From NCBI RefSeq assembly GCF_017814945.1, contig NZ_JAGIPX010000002.1, positions 231,642-295,641 of the forward strand: DNA of 64,000 nt, written 5' to 3'. The notes below the pieces were generated by a model. It was not told the DNA's origin. It searched no databases and saw only the letters and a program-made list of their open reading frames with translations. Below are positions 49,758 to 58,199 of the stretch, piece by piece. The position numbers and the translations under genes were made by a program. Numbering within the stretch: position 1 is the stretch's first letter; each line of letters opens with the position of its first letter. The stretch comes from Paraburkholderia sp. LEh10 (GTDB lineage: Bacteria > Pseudomonadota > Gammaproteobacteria > Burkholderiales > Burkholderiaceae).

Positions 49758-50641
49758 GCGGCAGCCATCACGGGGCCGAGCCTCGAGCGCGCCACGTCGA
49801 TGAATGCCTGCATCGCGCTCGACACATAAGCGTCGTGCCGCCGGATAAAGAGCGTGGCGACCCGCGCCTTTTCCGGCGAGATCGAATGAATGGCGACGCT
49901 ATCCTGCTCGGCAGCGCTCGCGACCACGCCGCGAGGCAGCAACGTGATGCCGATGCCCGCCGCGACACACGCGATAATCGCGTCCAGCGAGCCGAACTCG
50001 AGCGGCGTCGCCGTCAGGATGCCCATTTCGGCCAGCATCGATTCGAGCCGCTGACGATACGAACATCCCAGCCGGAACACGATGGTCTTCAGATGCTCGA
50101 CGGACGGCAGCGCGTCGATCGAACGCAAATTGCGCGACGTCACCAGCACCAGTTCCTCTTCGAAAATAAGCTCGGCATCCAGTTCGGGATGATCGACGGG
50201 CCCCGCCACGAACGCGCCGTCGAGCCGGCACGCGGCGACATCTTCCGTCAGGCTGCAACTCGTGCCTGTCGTCAGCGACAAGCGCACCTGCGGATAGATT
50301 CTCGCGAAGTTGCTGAGTATCGGCGACAGCCGCATTGCCGCCGTCGTTTCGAGCGTGCCCAGCGTGAGCGTGCCGGCAGGCGGACCGTCGTCGAGCGCCG
50401 CGAGCCGTGCGTCAGCGAGCAGCTTCGCCATCCGCGCGGCGTATGGCAGCATCCGCTGCCCGGCAGGCGTCAGGCTGACGCCGCGCACGTGCCGCTGAAA
50501 AAGCGCGACGCCGATCTCCCGTTCGAGAGACCGGATTCGCGCCGTCACATTGGACTGGACGGTATGAAGCTCGGCGGCCGCCCGGTTCATGCTGCCGTGA
50601 CGGGCCACTGCCTCGAACACCTTGAGGTCGGCGACATCCAT
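49754..50641 (-). CDS. LysR family transcriptional regulator
   Basis: 295 residues from ATG 50641 with GAGG upstream. HTH: MDVADLKVFEAVARHGSMNR, AAAELHTVQSNVTARIRSLE, FQRHVRGVSLTPAGQRMLPY. Effector domain with Cys residues in SLTTGTSCSLTEDVA and FRLGCSYRQRLE. The subfamily resembles the PtxR/CynR-like regulators, and a Cys near 190 could be redox-active (inference). It converges with the preceding LysR gene with a 4-bp stop overlap. Confidence 0.93.
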   Translation of the reverse strand: MDVADLKVFEAVARHGSMNRAAAELHTVQSNVTARIRSLEREIGVALFQRHVRGVSLTPAGQRMLPYAARMAKLLADARLAALDDGPPAGTLTLGTLETTAAMRLSPILSNFARIYPQVRLSLTTGTSCSLTEDVAACRLDGAFVAGPVDHPELDAELIFEEELVLVTSRNLRSIDALPSVEHLKTIVFRLGCSYRQRLESMLAEMGILTATPLEFGSLDAIIACVAAGIGITLLPRGVVASAAEQDSVAIHSISPEKARVATLFIRRHDAYVSSAMQAFIDVARSRLGPVMAAA

Positions 50642-51173
50642 GCTGGGTACCTCTATCAGATCGACAAGGCCTTCAAGGCCGCCGCGCGCGTGAAATGCCG
50701 TCCGCGCGGGACGGCAACGCAAAAAGGTCGATCCCCATCGTACACCAAAGCCGGACGGCGCACCGCCCGGCAGACAGTCGCCGCGGCCCTGCGCGGGCCA
50801 TCAGGCCATCAGCCCGCTTCGCGCTTCCTGAAGTCCTCGCCGTTGATACGGCTCGATACGCTCATGGTCAGTGTGCTCATTGATCGGGAAGTCTCATGAA
50901 GGACGGGTGATTCAATGTCGCACTGCGACTCGTCGAGATCAAGCGAAGGGTTTGAATAGGGCTATCTGTCATGTAGATAGCGCCCCGACGCATTCCGGTA
51001 CTCGCCGCATACAAAACACTACACAGGCGATGCAAACGAGACACCGCGCAGATACATGGGCACGCTTCAATTCATCTCATCGACGACGGCTGCCGTCGCG
51101 GCGCCTGATCGAAACACCGGCAGCGCGAGGCAAGCGTTGCGCATCGACATCTAACCAGAAGAGAGCCTGCATC
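50642..51173. other. Intergenic region upstream of Tat-exported hydrolase
   Basis: No gene recognised. A small hairpin (CTATCT / AGATAG) is at about 50958-50978. The region holds the promoters of both the LysR gene to the left and the hydrolase gene to the right. Confidence 0.4.
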
Positions 51174-52241
51174 GTGTCCGAAGATCTCCGTCAACGCCGC
51201 CGCTTCCTGTTCGCGGCAGCCGCGAGCGTCGCTACATTGACGACGCTCGGCGAAATTCCGAACGCGCTCGCCGCGTCCACGCCGTCCACTCCCGCTTCGC
51301 AAGACCCGCAAGACCCCGCCAAACCACTGAATTCGCTTGCCGTACGCCAGGTCCGCACGGACCTGCTCGATATCGGCTATCACGAAGCGGGACCGGCTGA
51401 AGGCCGACCCATCATTCTTCTGCATGGTTTCCCTTACGACATCCATAGCTATGTGGATGTCGCGCCGCTGCTGGCCGCGCAAGGCTATCGCGTGATCGTG
51501 CCTTATCTGCGCGGCTTCGGCACGACGCGCATTCTGTCGGCGGACACACCTCGCGCAGGCCAGCAGGCCGCATTGGGCGAAGATCTGATCGCGCTGATGA
51601 ATGCGCTCGATATCCCCGAGGCGGTACTGGCTGGTTATGACTGGGGTGGCCGCGCGGCCTGCGTGGTGGCGGCGATCAAGCCGTCGCGATGTATCGGCCT
51701 CGTTTCGGTGAACAGCTATCTGATCCAGGACATCGCCAAAGCGGGTGCGCCGCTGCCGGCGAGCGTCGAATGGGGCCTGTGGTATCAGTACTATTTCCAG
51801 ACCGAGCGCGGCCACGCCGGGCTCGAAGCGAATCGCCGCGACCTTGCGCACATCCTCTGGAAGAACAATTCGCCGACGTGGCACTTCACGCAGGCAATGT
51901 ACGAACGTTCAGCAAAGGCATTCGACAATCCCGATTTCGTCGATGTCGTGATTCACTCGTACCGGCACCGCCTCGGCCTCGCACCCGGCTATCCTCTGCA
52001 TGAGGCGACCGAGAAGAAGCTCGCATCGACGCCGCCTGTCACGGTGCCCGCCATCACGCTCGATGGTCTCGCCGACGGCGTGATTCCCGCAACGGATGAC
52101 CGCGCTTCCGCCTCGAAATTCACGGGACCGCGCATTCACCGGCAAATTCCGAACGCAGGACACAACCTGCCGCAGGAAGCGCCGAAAGCGTTCGCCGATG
52201 CATGCGCGGAACTCGCGCGCAACGGCAAGTGGCGGACCTGA
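51174..52241 (+). CDS. Exported alpha/beta hydrolase, epoxide-hydrolase-like
   Basis: 355 residues from GTG 51174 (AGAGAG upstream). A twin-arginine signal (LRQRRRFLFAAAASVATLTT) predicts export of a folded protein. HGFP oxyanion motif (LLHGFPYDIH), nucleophile D156 in AGYDWGGRA (Asp, as in epoxide hydrolases and dehalogenases, not Ser), and a His in NAGHNLPQEAP; the third acid is probably Asp in DGLADGVIP. Substrate unknown. Downstream lies a DUF4148 gene on the opposite strand. Confidence 0.88.
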   Translation: MSEDLRQRRRFLFAAAASVATLTTLGEIPNALAASTPSTPASQDPQDPAKPLNSLAVRQVRTDLLDIGYHEAGPAEGRPIILLHGFPYDIHSYVDVAPLLAAQGYRVIVPYLRGFGTTRILSADTPRAGQQAALGEDLIALMNALDIPEAVLAGYDWGGRAACVVAAIKPSRCIGLVSVNSYLIQDIAKAGAPLPASVEWGLWYQYYFQTERGHAGLEANRRDLAHILWKNNSPTWHFTQAMYERSAKAFDNPDFVDVVIHSYRHRLGLAPGYPLHEATEKKLASTPPVTVPAITLDGLADGVIPATDDRASASKFTGPRIHRQIPNAGHNLPQEAPKAFADACAELARNGKWRT

Positions 52242-52405
52242 ACGAAGCGAACTGAACCGCGCGATCGTCTGCAAAGGCGATCGCTTCAAAAACGAAAGTG
52301 CCATCGAGGCCGACGCCACGATGGCACTATGCTTTGCAGACATTCCGCTCATCTCACGGCCCAAAGCGCGCCTTGCACGCGCTCCGGGTTACGAGCGGGT
52401 ATCGG

Positions 52406-52711
52406 TCAGGGGTTCGCGTAGACAGAGCCGAGGCCGACCACCTGCCGTGCTTTCGCGCTCGCCCCTGTCGCCGAAGTCGTGCCCGACGGCTCGCCATACG
52501 AAGCGGCGCCCTTTTGCGCCTCGATGCGTGCTTGCGCCTCTTCGAGGTTCTTCGGGTATTGCGTCGAATCCGTGGCGGGGTTGTAGCCTGCCCGCTGCAG
52601 TTCGATCAGTTGTGCGCGAACGTCGGCGCGCGCGAGCGGGTGATTCGACTGCGCGAACGAAACAACGGGAAGCGCCATCACGGCGGCGATAACGAGCGAG
52701 CGAAGGTTCAT
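52406..52711 (-). CDS. DUF4148 small secreted protein (second copy)
   Basis: 101 residues with a signal peptide (SLVIAAVMALPVVSFA) and the DUF4148-like ADVRAQLIELQRAGYNP and YPKNLEEAQARIEAQK pattern. Family of unknown function, presumed periplasmic. Its convergent neighbour is the exported hydrolase. Confidence 0.85.
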   Translation of the reverse strand: MNLRSLVIAAVMALPVVSFAQSNHPLARADVRAQLIELQRAGYNPATDSTQYPKNLEEAQARIEAQKGAASYGEPSGTTSATGASAKARQVVGLGSVYANP

Positions 52712-52924
52712 CGTTTCTATCTCACGAGAGTGGTTGATTTATTGCGGTTCGGAGCACCGCTGACTGATACGCTTAATCAGCGGCATGCAATCAGTGGCGG
52801 CCCCAGCGTTGAGATATTTGAACCCGTGAAAGTATCTGGCTTGTGTCCGGAACACGAACGTTTCGCAGCGTTGCGTATCGGCTCGTGTTCAAGATACGTT
52901 GAGATACAGGAGCCGCTCGTCCAC

Positions 52925-53047
52925 TCACGCCTTGCGGCGTTTTTGCTGGACCCTGCTCACGCTGATCAGCGAACATTGAATGGGATGCGCAAGTTCCGCT
53001 GCGATGCCGCCAGCAAGAAAAAAAACGATAGCCAATAGACGCTTCAT
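52925..53047 (-). CDS. 40-residue secreted or membrane peptide with strong RBS
   Basis: ATG 53047 is preceded by AGGAGG with 5-base spacing, an optimal site. The product starts MKRLLAIVFFLAGGIAAELA, a hydrophobic signal or anchor, then HPIQCSLISVSRVQQKRRKA. One Cys. No family recognised. It lies upstream of the DUF4148 gene on the same strand, so the two may be one transcript. Confidence 0.6.
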   Translation of the reverse strand: MKRLLAIVFFLAGGIAAELAHPIQCSLISVSRVQQKRRKA

Positions 53048-53244
53048 GCTGCCCTCCTGCATTCGATAACGGTGACGACTCCGTTATAGCGCGCTTCACG
53101 CGTTCTTTTGTGTCCCAATGTATCGGATCAGAGCCGGGATACAAAACGATTCATTCGCAACACATGGCGACACAGCGGTGATACGCGCGACCGTTTCAAT
53201 ACGGTCATGTCTTCCCACCCTGTCGATACAGAAAGGACGCTGCC

Positions 53245-53796
53245 ATGTTCTCCCGACTCAAGACCGTGACCACCGTGGCCGCACTCGCCGCCATCGCCGG
53301 CCTCGGCGCCGTGGTCGCCAATAGCGGGGCCGCCACCGCCGTTCCCATCCAGAAGAGCCATCCCGCACCTGAATTCACGGGGATCGACAAATGGCTCAAC
53401 TCGCAGCCGCTCACTTTGCAGCAGTTGCGAGGGAAAGTCGTGCTGGTCGATTTCTGGACGTACACGTGCATCAACTGCATCCATACGCTGCCCGAAACCG
53501 AGGGCTGGTATCAGAAGTACAAGGACAAAGGACTCGTGGTGATCGGCGTGCATACGCCCGAATACGGGTTCGAGCGCGAAACGAAGAACGTCAGCGCGGC
53601 CATCGCCCAGTACGGGCTGCATTACCCCGTCGCGCAAGACAACCACTATGCGACATGGAATGCGTACGGCAATCAATATTGGCCCGCGTTCTACCTGATC
53701 GACAAGAAAGGGAACGTGGTCTACAGCCACTATGGCGAAGGCGACTATAACGAAACGGAAGCCGCTATCCGCGAACAGCTCGCGCGCGTCGATTGA
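53245..53796 (+). CDS. TlpA-like exported thioredoxin
   Basis: 183 residues from ATG 53245. N-terminal anchor or signal (TVAALAAIAGLGAVVANSGA). Redox domain with the CxxC C75-C78 in FWTYTCINCIHTLPE, then VIGVHTPEYGFERE and a cis-Pro region (NQYWPAFYLIDKKGNVV). WTYTCINC is the variant found in the DipZ/CcsX-like group, which reduces periplasmic disulfides. It may keep the thiols of secreted proteins reduced; a link with the Cys-rich peptides 2 kb downstream is inference. Confidence 0.88.
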   Translation: MFSRLKTVTTVAALAAIAGLGAVVANSGAATAVPIQKSHPAPEFTGIDKWLNSQPLTLQQLRGKVVLVDFWTYTCINCIHTLPETEGWYQKYKDKGLVVIGVHTPEYGFERETKNVSAAIAQYGLHYPVAQDNHYATWNAYGNQYWPAFYLIDKKGNVVYSHYGEGDYNETEAAIREQLARVD

Positions 53797-53844
53797 GTTC
53801 GGCTCAGCGCGGTTCGCCGCGCTGAGCAGGACGGATAGCCGGTG

Positions 53845-54858
53845 TCAGAACGCGCTGCGATACGCGTACAGGCCCGGCAAGCCGCCCGTCATGACGAACA
53901 GCACTTGTGCGCCGGGCGCGAGCGCCTGGCTCCTGATGTCGTGCAGCAGGCCCGCGAATGCCTTCCCGCCATATACCGGGTCGATCAGCAGGCCTTCGAC
54001 GCTCGCGAGAAGCCGCACGGCTTCGCGCATCGCGTCAGTCGGAATGCCGTAGCCGTCGCCGCGCTGCCCGTCCTCGACGATGACCTTTGCGTCGGGAACG
54101 ACCATGCCGGGCCGAAGCAGCCCGAGAGTTTCCGTTGCCTTCAATCGAGTATTGGAGAGCGTGCTCTCATGAGTCGCCAGCACGTTGTACGAGACTACAC
54201 GCGCAGGATCTTCGCCCATCGCGATCAACCCCGCGACGAGGCCCGCCTGGGTACCGCCGCTGCCGTTGGCCAGCGCAATGCGGTCGAACGCGATGCGGGA
54301 TTCGTTCGCCTGCGCAAGGATCTCCGCCGCGCACGCCGCGTAGCCGAGATTGCCGCGCGCCGACGAGCCGCCCAGCGGCGCGAGATACACGTTGCGTCCC
54401 GCCTTGCGCAGATCGTCCGCGCGGTTCAGCGCGAACGCCATCGCATCGGCATTGCCCGGCAGATCGTGGACGCGCGCGCCTAGCAGCGCATCGAGCAGCA
54501 CATTGCCGTTGAACACGTAGTCGTCGTCTTCGCGCGGCACCGCGCGGGTCAGCACCAGTTCGCAGGCGAGACCCGCCTTCGCCGCCGCTGCGGCCGTGAG
54601 CCGTGCGTGATTCGATTGACGCGCGCCGACCGTGATGATCGTATCCGCGCCCTGCTCGATCGCCTCGCCCAGCAGGTACTCGAGCTTTCTGAGCTTGCTC
54701 CCTCCGCCGCCGAGGCCCATCAGGTCGTCTCGCTTCACATAGATATCCACGTCGCCGGACAGCTTGCTCAGACGGCTGAGACGCTGGATGGGCGTGGGGC
54801 CTTCGATCAACGGGTAACGGGCAAACGCGCTCAGATCGAGCAAAGGTGCTGACGGCAT
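53845..54858 (-). CDS. D-cysteine desulfhydrase / ACC-deaminase-like PLP enzyme
   Basis: 337 residues from ATG 54858 (GGAGA upstream). PLP-binding Lys is K55 in GGGGSKLRKLEYL, with the Asn/Ser loop GARQSNHARLTAAAAAKAGL and a phosphate-binding GSGGTQAGLVAGL. The family cleaves D-cysteine to pyruvate, ammonia and hydrogen sulfide, or opens the ring of 1-aminocyclopropane-1-carboxylate; sequence alone does not decide. It lies divergent to the metallophore cluster, 418 bp from its first gene, so they could share regulation. Confidence 0.88.
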   Translation of the reverse strand: MPSAPLLDLSAFARYPLIEGPTPIQRLSRLSKLSGDVDIYVKRDDLMGLGGGGSKLRKLEYLLGEAIEQGADTIITVGARQSNHARLTAAAAAKAGLACELVLTRAVPREDDDYVFNGNVLLDALLGARVHDLPGNADAMAFALNRADDLRKAGRNVYLAPLGGSSARGNLGYAACAAEILAQANESRIAFDRIALANGSGGTQAGLVAGLIAMGEDPARVVSYNVLATHESTLSNTRLKATETLGLLRPGMVVPDAKVIVEDGQRGDGYGIPTDAMREAVRLLASVEGLLIDPVYGGKAFAGLLHDIRSQALAPGAQVLFVMTGGLPGLYAYRSAF

Positions 54859-55131
54859 GCCGAAGTCTCCATCCGTGGTGAACGTTGCTTTGCGAGCCCG
54901 CATGTTAGCGCAAGGCCGCGAGCACTGCTCTTCGCGCGACGCGGGCATCAACTCGTGAGCGGCAGGAAACAGTCGATGAATTCTTTTGCATCGCTTGCAA
55001 CTGCTTGCTGCATTCGATCTTCTCTCGTGTCCTTCTCGTGCGCGAAACTGCAACGAAGCACGCAGTCGTGCGCCGCAACTCACGCGAGATGACACCTCGA
55101 CTCATATCGCACACGATTTAATCTCAAACGA
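54859..55131. other. Divergent intergenic region, left part
   Basis: Between the desulfhydrase-like gene and the metallophore cluster. No gene is supported. The last 80 bases contain the leftmost of two ATTTAATC words discussed with the promoter. Confidence 0.4.
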
Positions 55132-55177
55132 TTGACAAACGGAAAGACTCACGTATTATCACGCATGCAATTTAATC
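55116..55177 (+). promoter_or_regulatory. Sigma-70-type promoter with flanking ATTTAATC words
   Basis: TTGACA at 55132-55137, a 16-base spacer and TATTAT at 55154-55159 make a near-consensus promoter about 118 bp before the first precursor gene. ATTTAATC occurs at 55116-55123, just upstream of the -35, and again at 55170-55177, close to the expected transcription start. Together they look like a regulator binding pair (repressor-type bracket). The regulator is not in the window. Confidence 0.7.
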
Positions 55178-55276
55178 GCATCCGATGTAAACGCCGGACA
55201 CAATCGATTGCCGATGTGACTCATGCGGTCCCGGGCCATTGAACTCACGCCTTTATCTATCCAACTGGAGATGAAT

Positions 55277-55558
55277 ATGAAAAGCACTCGCGCAGCACTC
55301 GCAGCCACCTTTGCACTGTCACTCACCGTTCTTGCAACGGCTGCCCACGCCGGTTCCGACCAGCAGCAGAAGACGCAGGAAAAATGCTTCGGCGTCTCGC
55401 TCGCCGGCAAGAACGATTGCGCCGCCGGCGCGGGCACGAGCTGCGCGGGCACCTCGAAGGTCGACTATCAAGGCGACGCGTTCGTCATGGTCGACAAGGG
55501 CACCTGCACGCACATCAAGACGCCGAAGGGCTTCGGTTCGCTGAAGGCCGCGTCATGA
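55277..55558 (+). CDS. bufA1: Bufferin-like precursor peptide, DUF2282 (BufA1 type)
   Basis: 93 residues. Start ATG 55277 has GGAG at six bases; the in-frame ATG at 55271 abuts that site. Signal peptide in 1-25 ([14 protein letters not shown]). The mature part has four Cys (C37, C48, C56, C77) in the DUF2282 pattern [32 protein letters not shown] and [12 protein letters not shown]. In this family (bufferins; gold-induced GigP in Cupriavidus) an MNIO converts Cys to thiooxazoles in the cytoplasm before export, and the peptide traps copper. Cluster context (bufB and bufC types downstream) supports this; modification itself is inference. Confidence 0.85.
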   Translation: MKSTRAALAATFALSLTVLATAAHAGSDQQQKTQEKCFGVSLAGKNDCAAGAGTSCAGTSKVDYQGDAFVMVDKGTCTHIKTPKGFGSLKAAS

Positions 55559-56046
55559 TGATCCATACGCATACGCGGGATGCACGCGTGCAACGCAACA
55601 GCGCACCGTCGTTGCTGACGGCCGCGAAGAACCGCTTGCCGCGCGCGTTGCCGCCCGCGCTGCTGCTCTTCATCGCGCGCGCCGGCATCGCCGCGACGTT
55701 TTTTCTTTCGGGACGCACGAAGGTGCAAGGCCTGCTGACGATCAAGGCATCGACATACGCGCTGTTCCGCTCCGAATACGCGTTGCCGCTGATCTCGCCG
55801 GAACTGGCCGCGCACCTCGCGACGTACGCGGAGCATCTGTGTCCGATCCTGCTCGTGCTCGGACTGTTGACCCGCCCCGCCGCATTCGTGCTGTTCTGCA
55901 TGACGGCCGTGATCGAGATCTTTGTTTATCCCGATGCGTGGCCGGTGCATCTGACCTGGGCTGGTCTGCTGCTTCCGCTGATCGCCAACGGCGCGGGCAC
56001 GTGGTCGCTGGATCATCTGCTGGGCCGCGCGAAGCGGGTGGGCTAA
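55555..56046 (+). CDS. DoxX-type integral membrane protein
   Basis: 163 residues. ATGATG at 55555 overlaps the precursor's stop (ATGA), indicating coupling. Four helices: [35 protein letters not shown] (around residues 105-125), [17 protein letters not shown] and [20 protein letters not shown]. The DoxX family is a usual companion of DUF2282/DUF692 clusters (GigT/BufD-like); it may help transport or redox handling of the peptide, which is not proven. Confidence 0.85.
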   Translation: MMIHTHTRDARVQRNSAPSLLTAAKNRLPRALPPALLLFIARAGIAATFFLSGRTKVQGLLTIKASTYALFRSEYALPLISPELAAHLATYAEHLCPILLVLGLLTRPAAFVLFCMTAVIEIFVYPDAWPVHLTWAGLLLPLIANGAGTWSLDHLLGRAKRVG

Positions 56047-56138
56047 AGCACTCACGGCTTCACGGCGCTCGCGCCCGTACGAAAACTTTTTCACTCGAAG
56101 CCATTACGGAGACCTGCAAGGTCTCGCGACAAAACATC

Positions 56139-56903
56139 ATGCGTATTCTTTCGACTCTAGCCATCGCCGCTGCAGTGCTCGCCGCTCCTGCACTGGCCAC
56201 CGCCGCCGCGCCCGACGAGCCTGCGGGCGTCAAGAACATCATCATCGTGCACGGCGCGTTCACTGACGGCTCCGGCTGGCGCACCGTGCACGACATCCTG
56301 ATCCACAAGGGCTACAACGTGCGCATCGTGCAGCAGCCGATGACGTCGTTCGACGAAGACGTCGGCGCCACGCGCAACGCGATCGTCGCGGCCACCGGCC
56401 CCGTCGTGCTGGTGGGCCACGACTACGGCGGCTCGGTGATCACGGCCGCGGGCGCGCGCCCGAAGGTCAAGGCGCTCGTCTACGTCGCGGCCTATCAGCC
56501 CGAAGTGGGCGAGAACGTTCCGCAGCTCGCGTCGTCGATGCCCAAGCTCAGCGACGACCTGATGACGACCCGCGACGGCTTCATCTTCTTCGATCCGGCG
56601 AAGTACGGCGCCGACTACGCGGGCGACCTCGTAGCCAACCGCACCGACTTCATGGCCGCCTCGCAGATGCCCGCGACGGTCGCCGCTTTCGGCGGTGCGC
56701 CGTTCGACGTCGCATGGCACGACAAGCCGAGCTACGGCGTCGTCGCCACCGACGACCGCGTGATCAACCCGGACCTGCAGCGCTGGATGTACAAGCGCGC
56801 CGGCGCGAAGGTCACGGAAGTCAAGGCAAGTCACGCGATCGAGATTTCGCAGCCTGAAGCCGTTGCGAAAGTGATCGAAGAAGCGGCAGTGCACGCAAGA
56901 TAA
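56139..56903 (+). CDS. Exported alpha/beta hydrolase with Asp nucleophile position
   Basis: 254 residues. Signal peptide in 1-23 (STLAIAAAVLAAPALATAAA). HGAF oxyanion motif (IIVHGAFTDGSGWRTV) and a nucleophile elbow VGHDYGGSV where D95 replaces the Ser usual in this small hydrolase group. His about 232 (KASHAIEISQPEAV) and an Asp in VATDDRVI complete a possible triad. It sits inside the metallophore cluster, between the DoxX gene (92 bp) and the second precursor (91 bp), an unusual position. Whether it acts on the peptide is unknown. Confidence 0.85.
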   Translation: MRILSTLAIAAAVLAAPALATAAAPDEPAGVKNIIIVHGAFTDGSGWRTVHDILIHKGYNVRIVQQPMTSFDEDVGATRNAIVAATGPVVLVGHDYGGSVITAAGARPKVKALVYVAAYQPEVGENVPQLASSMPKLSDDLMTTRDGFIFFDPAKYGADYAGDLVANRTDFMAASQMPATVAAFGGAPFDVAWHDKPSYGVVATDDRVINPDLQRWMYKRAGAKVTEVKASHAIEISQPEAVAKVIEEAAVHAR

Positions 56904-56994
56904 GCGTCGCATCAGTCAGCGAATGTCCGGGGCCATTTCTGCGGATGCCCCTTTAGGTGTGAATCGAGTTCTCTTAACCAACCACGGAGCAATC

Positions 56995-57264
56995 ATGAAC
57001 AGCAACGTCAAATCCCGCGTCAGCTTCGCTGCTGCAGCAGCCCTTCTCGCCCTCGCGTCGGCGACCGTCGCGACCACCGCGACCGCAGCCACGGGCGAGC
57101 AACCCGGCCGCTGCTACGGCGTCAACGCGTGCAAGGGTCAAGCCCTGTGCGCGACCGCGCATAACGACTGCAAGGGCCTCAATAGCTGCAAGGGCAAGGG
57201 CGTGGTCGTCAAGACCCCGAGCGAATGCCTGTCGCTGGGCGGCACGCTGACCGAGCCGAAGTAA
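56995..57264 (+). CDS. bufA2: Bufferin-like precursor peptide, six-Cys (BufA2 type)
   Basis: 89 residues from ATG 56995 (GGAG six bases upstream). Signal peptide in 1-32 (FAAAAALLALASATVATTAT). Six Cys: C40, C46, C52, C59, C65, C78, in the repeated Cys-Lys-Gly pattern RCYGVNACKGQALC, HNDCKGLNSCKGKG. This differs clearly from the four-Cys DUF2282 peptide 1.7 kb upstream and corresponds to the second bufferin type. A hairpin follows before the modification enzyme gene. Modification by the downstream MNIO is inference from family knowledge. Confidence 0.85.
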   Translation: MNSNVKSRVSFAAAAALLALASATVATTATAATGEQPGRCYGVNACKGQALCATAHNDCKGLNSCKGKGVVVKTPSECLSLGGTLTEPK

Positions 57265-57283
57265 GCAACGGCCGCCACAGCCT

Positions 57284-57315
57284 GGCTGGCCCGGCCCTCG
57301 CTCGCCGGGCCAGCC
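57284..57315 (+). terminator. Hairpin between precursor and MNIO gene (likely attenuator)
   Basis: 12-bp perfect inverted repeat GGCTGGCCCGGC / GCCGGGCCAGCC with an 8-base loop, 19 bp after the bufA2-type stop and 32 bp before the MNIO start. There is no T-run, so it would be partial: it could allow more precursor than enzyme mRNA, or protect the upstream mRNA from 3' decay. Confidence 0.65.
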
Positions 57316-57347
57316 GTACATCGAATCTCCGCCGCCGGATACGCGTC

Positions 57348-58199
57348 ATGCTCACTTCCAATCCCCGTTTCTCAGGCTATGGCCTTGGCCTGCGCAAGGA
57401 ACACTATCGCGACTTCCTGGAAACGAATGTTCCCGTCGATTTCGTCGAAGTCATCTCCGAGAACTTCATGGTCGAGGGCGGGCAGCCGCGCGATATCCTG
57501 CGGCGCGTTCGCGAACGGCACCCTGTCGTGCTGCACGGCGTATCGATGTCGATCGGTTCGGCGGACGGAATCGACCGCGACTATCTGCGCCGCCTCAAGG
57601 CGCTCGTCGACGACATCAAACCCCTGTTCGTCTCCGATCATCTGAGCTGGTCGCGCATCGGCAAATTCAACTCGCACGATCTACTGCCTGTGCCTTATAC
57701 GGAAGAAGCGCTCGATATCGTTTGCGCGAATATCGGCATCGCGCAAAACGAACTCGGCCGCCAGATGCTATTCGAAAACCCGTCGAGCTATCTCGGGTTC
57801 GACGGCGCGACGATGACCGAGTGGGCGTTCATCTCGGCGATGGCCGCGCGCACCGGTTGCGGCCTGCTGCTGGACGTGAACAACATTTTCGTGAGCGCGA
57901 CGAACCACGGCTTCGACGCGCTCGCCTATCTCGACGGACTGCCCGCCGATCGCGTACATCAGATTCATCTCGCCGGCCACACGCAAGGGCGCGGTCTGCT
58001 CATCGACACGCACGACAGCCCCGTATGCGACGAGGTCTGGCTGCTGTACGCGAACGCGATGGCGCGCGTTGGCCCCGTCGCGACGATGATCGAGCGTGAC
58101 GGCAACGTGCCGCCGTTGAGCGAACTGCTCGACGAACTGCAAGTGGCGCGCAGGCTCGGCGCGCGCGCCCCGCACACCCCGATTGCGGAGGCCGCATGA
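57348..58199 (+). CDS. bufB: MNIO (DUF692) peptide-modifying enzyme, BufB type
   Basis: 283 residues from ATG 57348. DUF692 TIM barrel with ligand candidates H64 (VLHGVSMSIGS), H98 (VSDHLSWS), E143 (FENPSSYL), D176 and N178/N179 (LLDVNNIFVS), H207 and H211 (HQIHLAGHT), D220 and H222 (IDTHDSPV), E249 and D251 (MIERDGNVP). These proteins use two or three irons to modify peptide Cys. It is the only MNIO in the window, so it probably serves both precursors. Its stop overlaps the partner gene's ATG by 4 bp. The ribosome binding site is weak, again suggesting low output relative to the precursor. Confidence 0.9.
   Translation: MLTSNPRFSGYGLGLRKEHYRDFLETNVPVDFVEVISENFMVEGGQPRDILRRVRERHPVVLHGVSMSIGSADGIDRDYLRRLKALVDDIKPLFVSDHLSWSRIGKFNSHDLLPVPYTEEALDIVCANIGIAQNELGRQMLFENPSSYLGFDGATMTEWAFISAMAARTGCGLLLDVNNIFVSATNHGFDALAYLDGLPADRVHQIHLAGHTQGRGLLIDTHDSPVCDEVWLLYANAMARVGPVATMIERDGNVPPLSELLDELQVARRLGARAPHTPIAEAA

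Noticed and set aside
55384..56094. Minus-strand frames opposite the DoxX gene
   Set aside because: Antisense shadows; the plus-strand DoxX helices and coupling to the precursor are clear.
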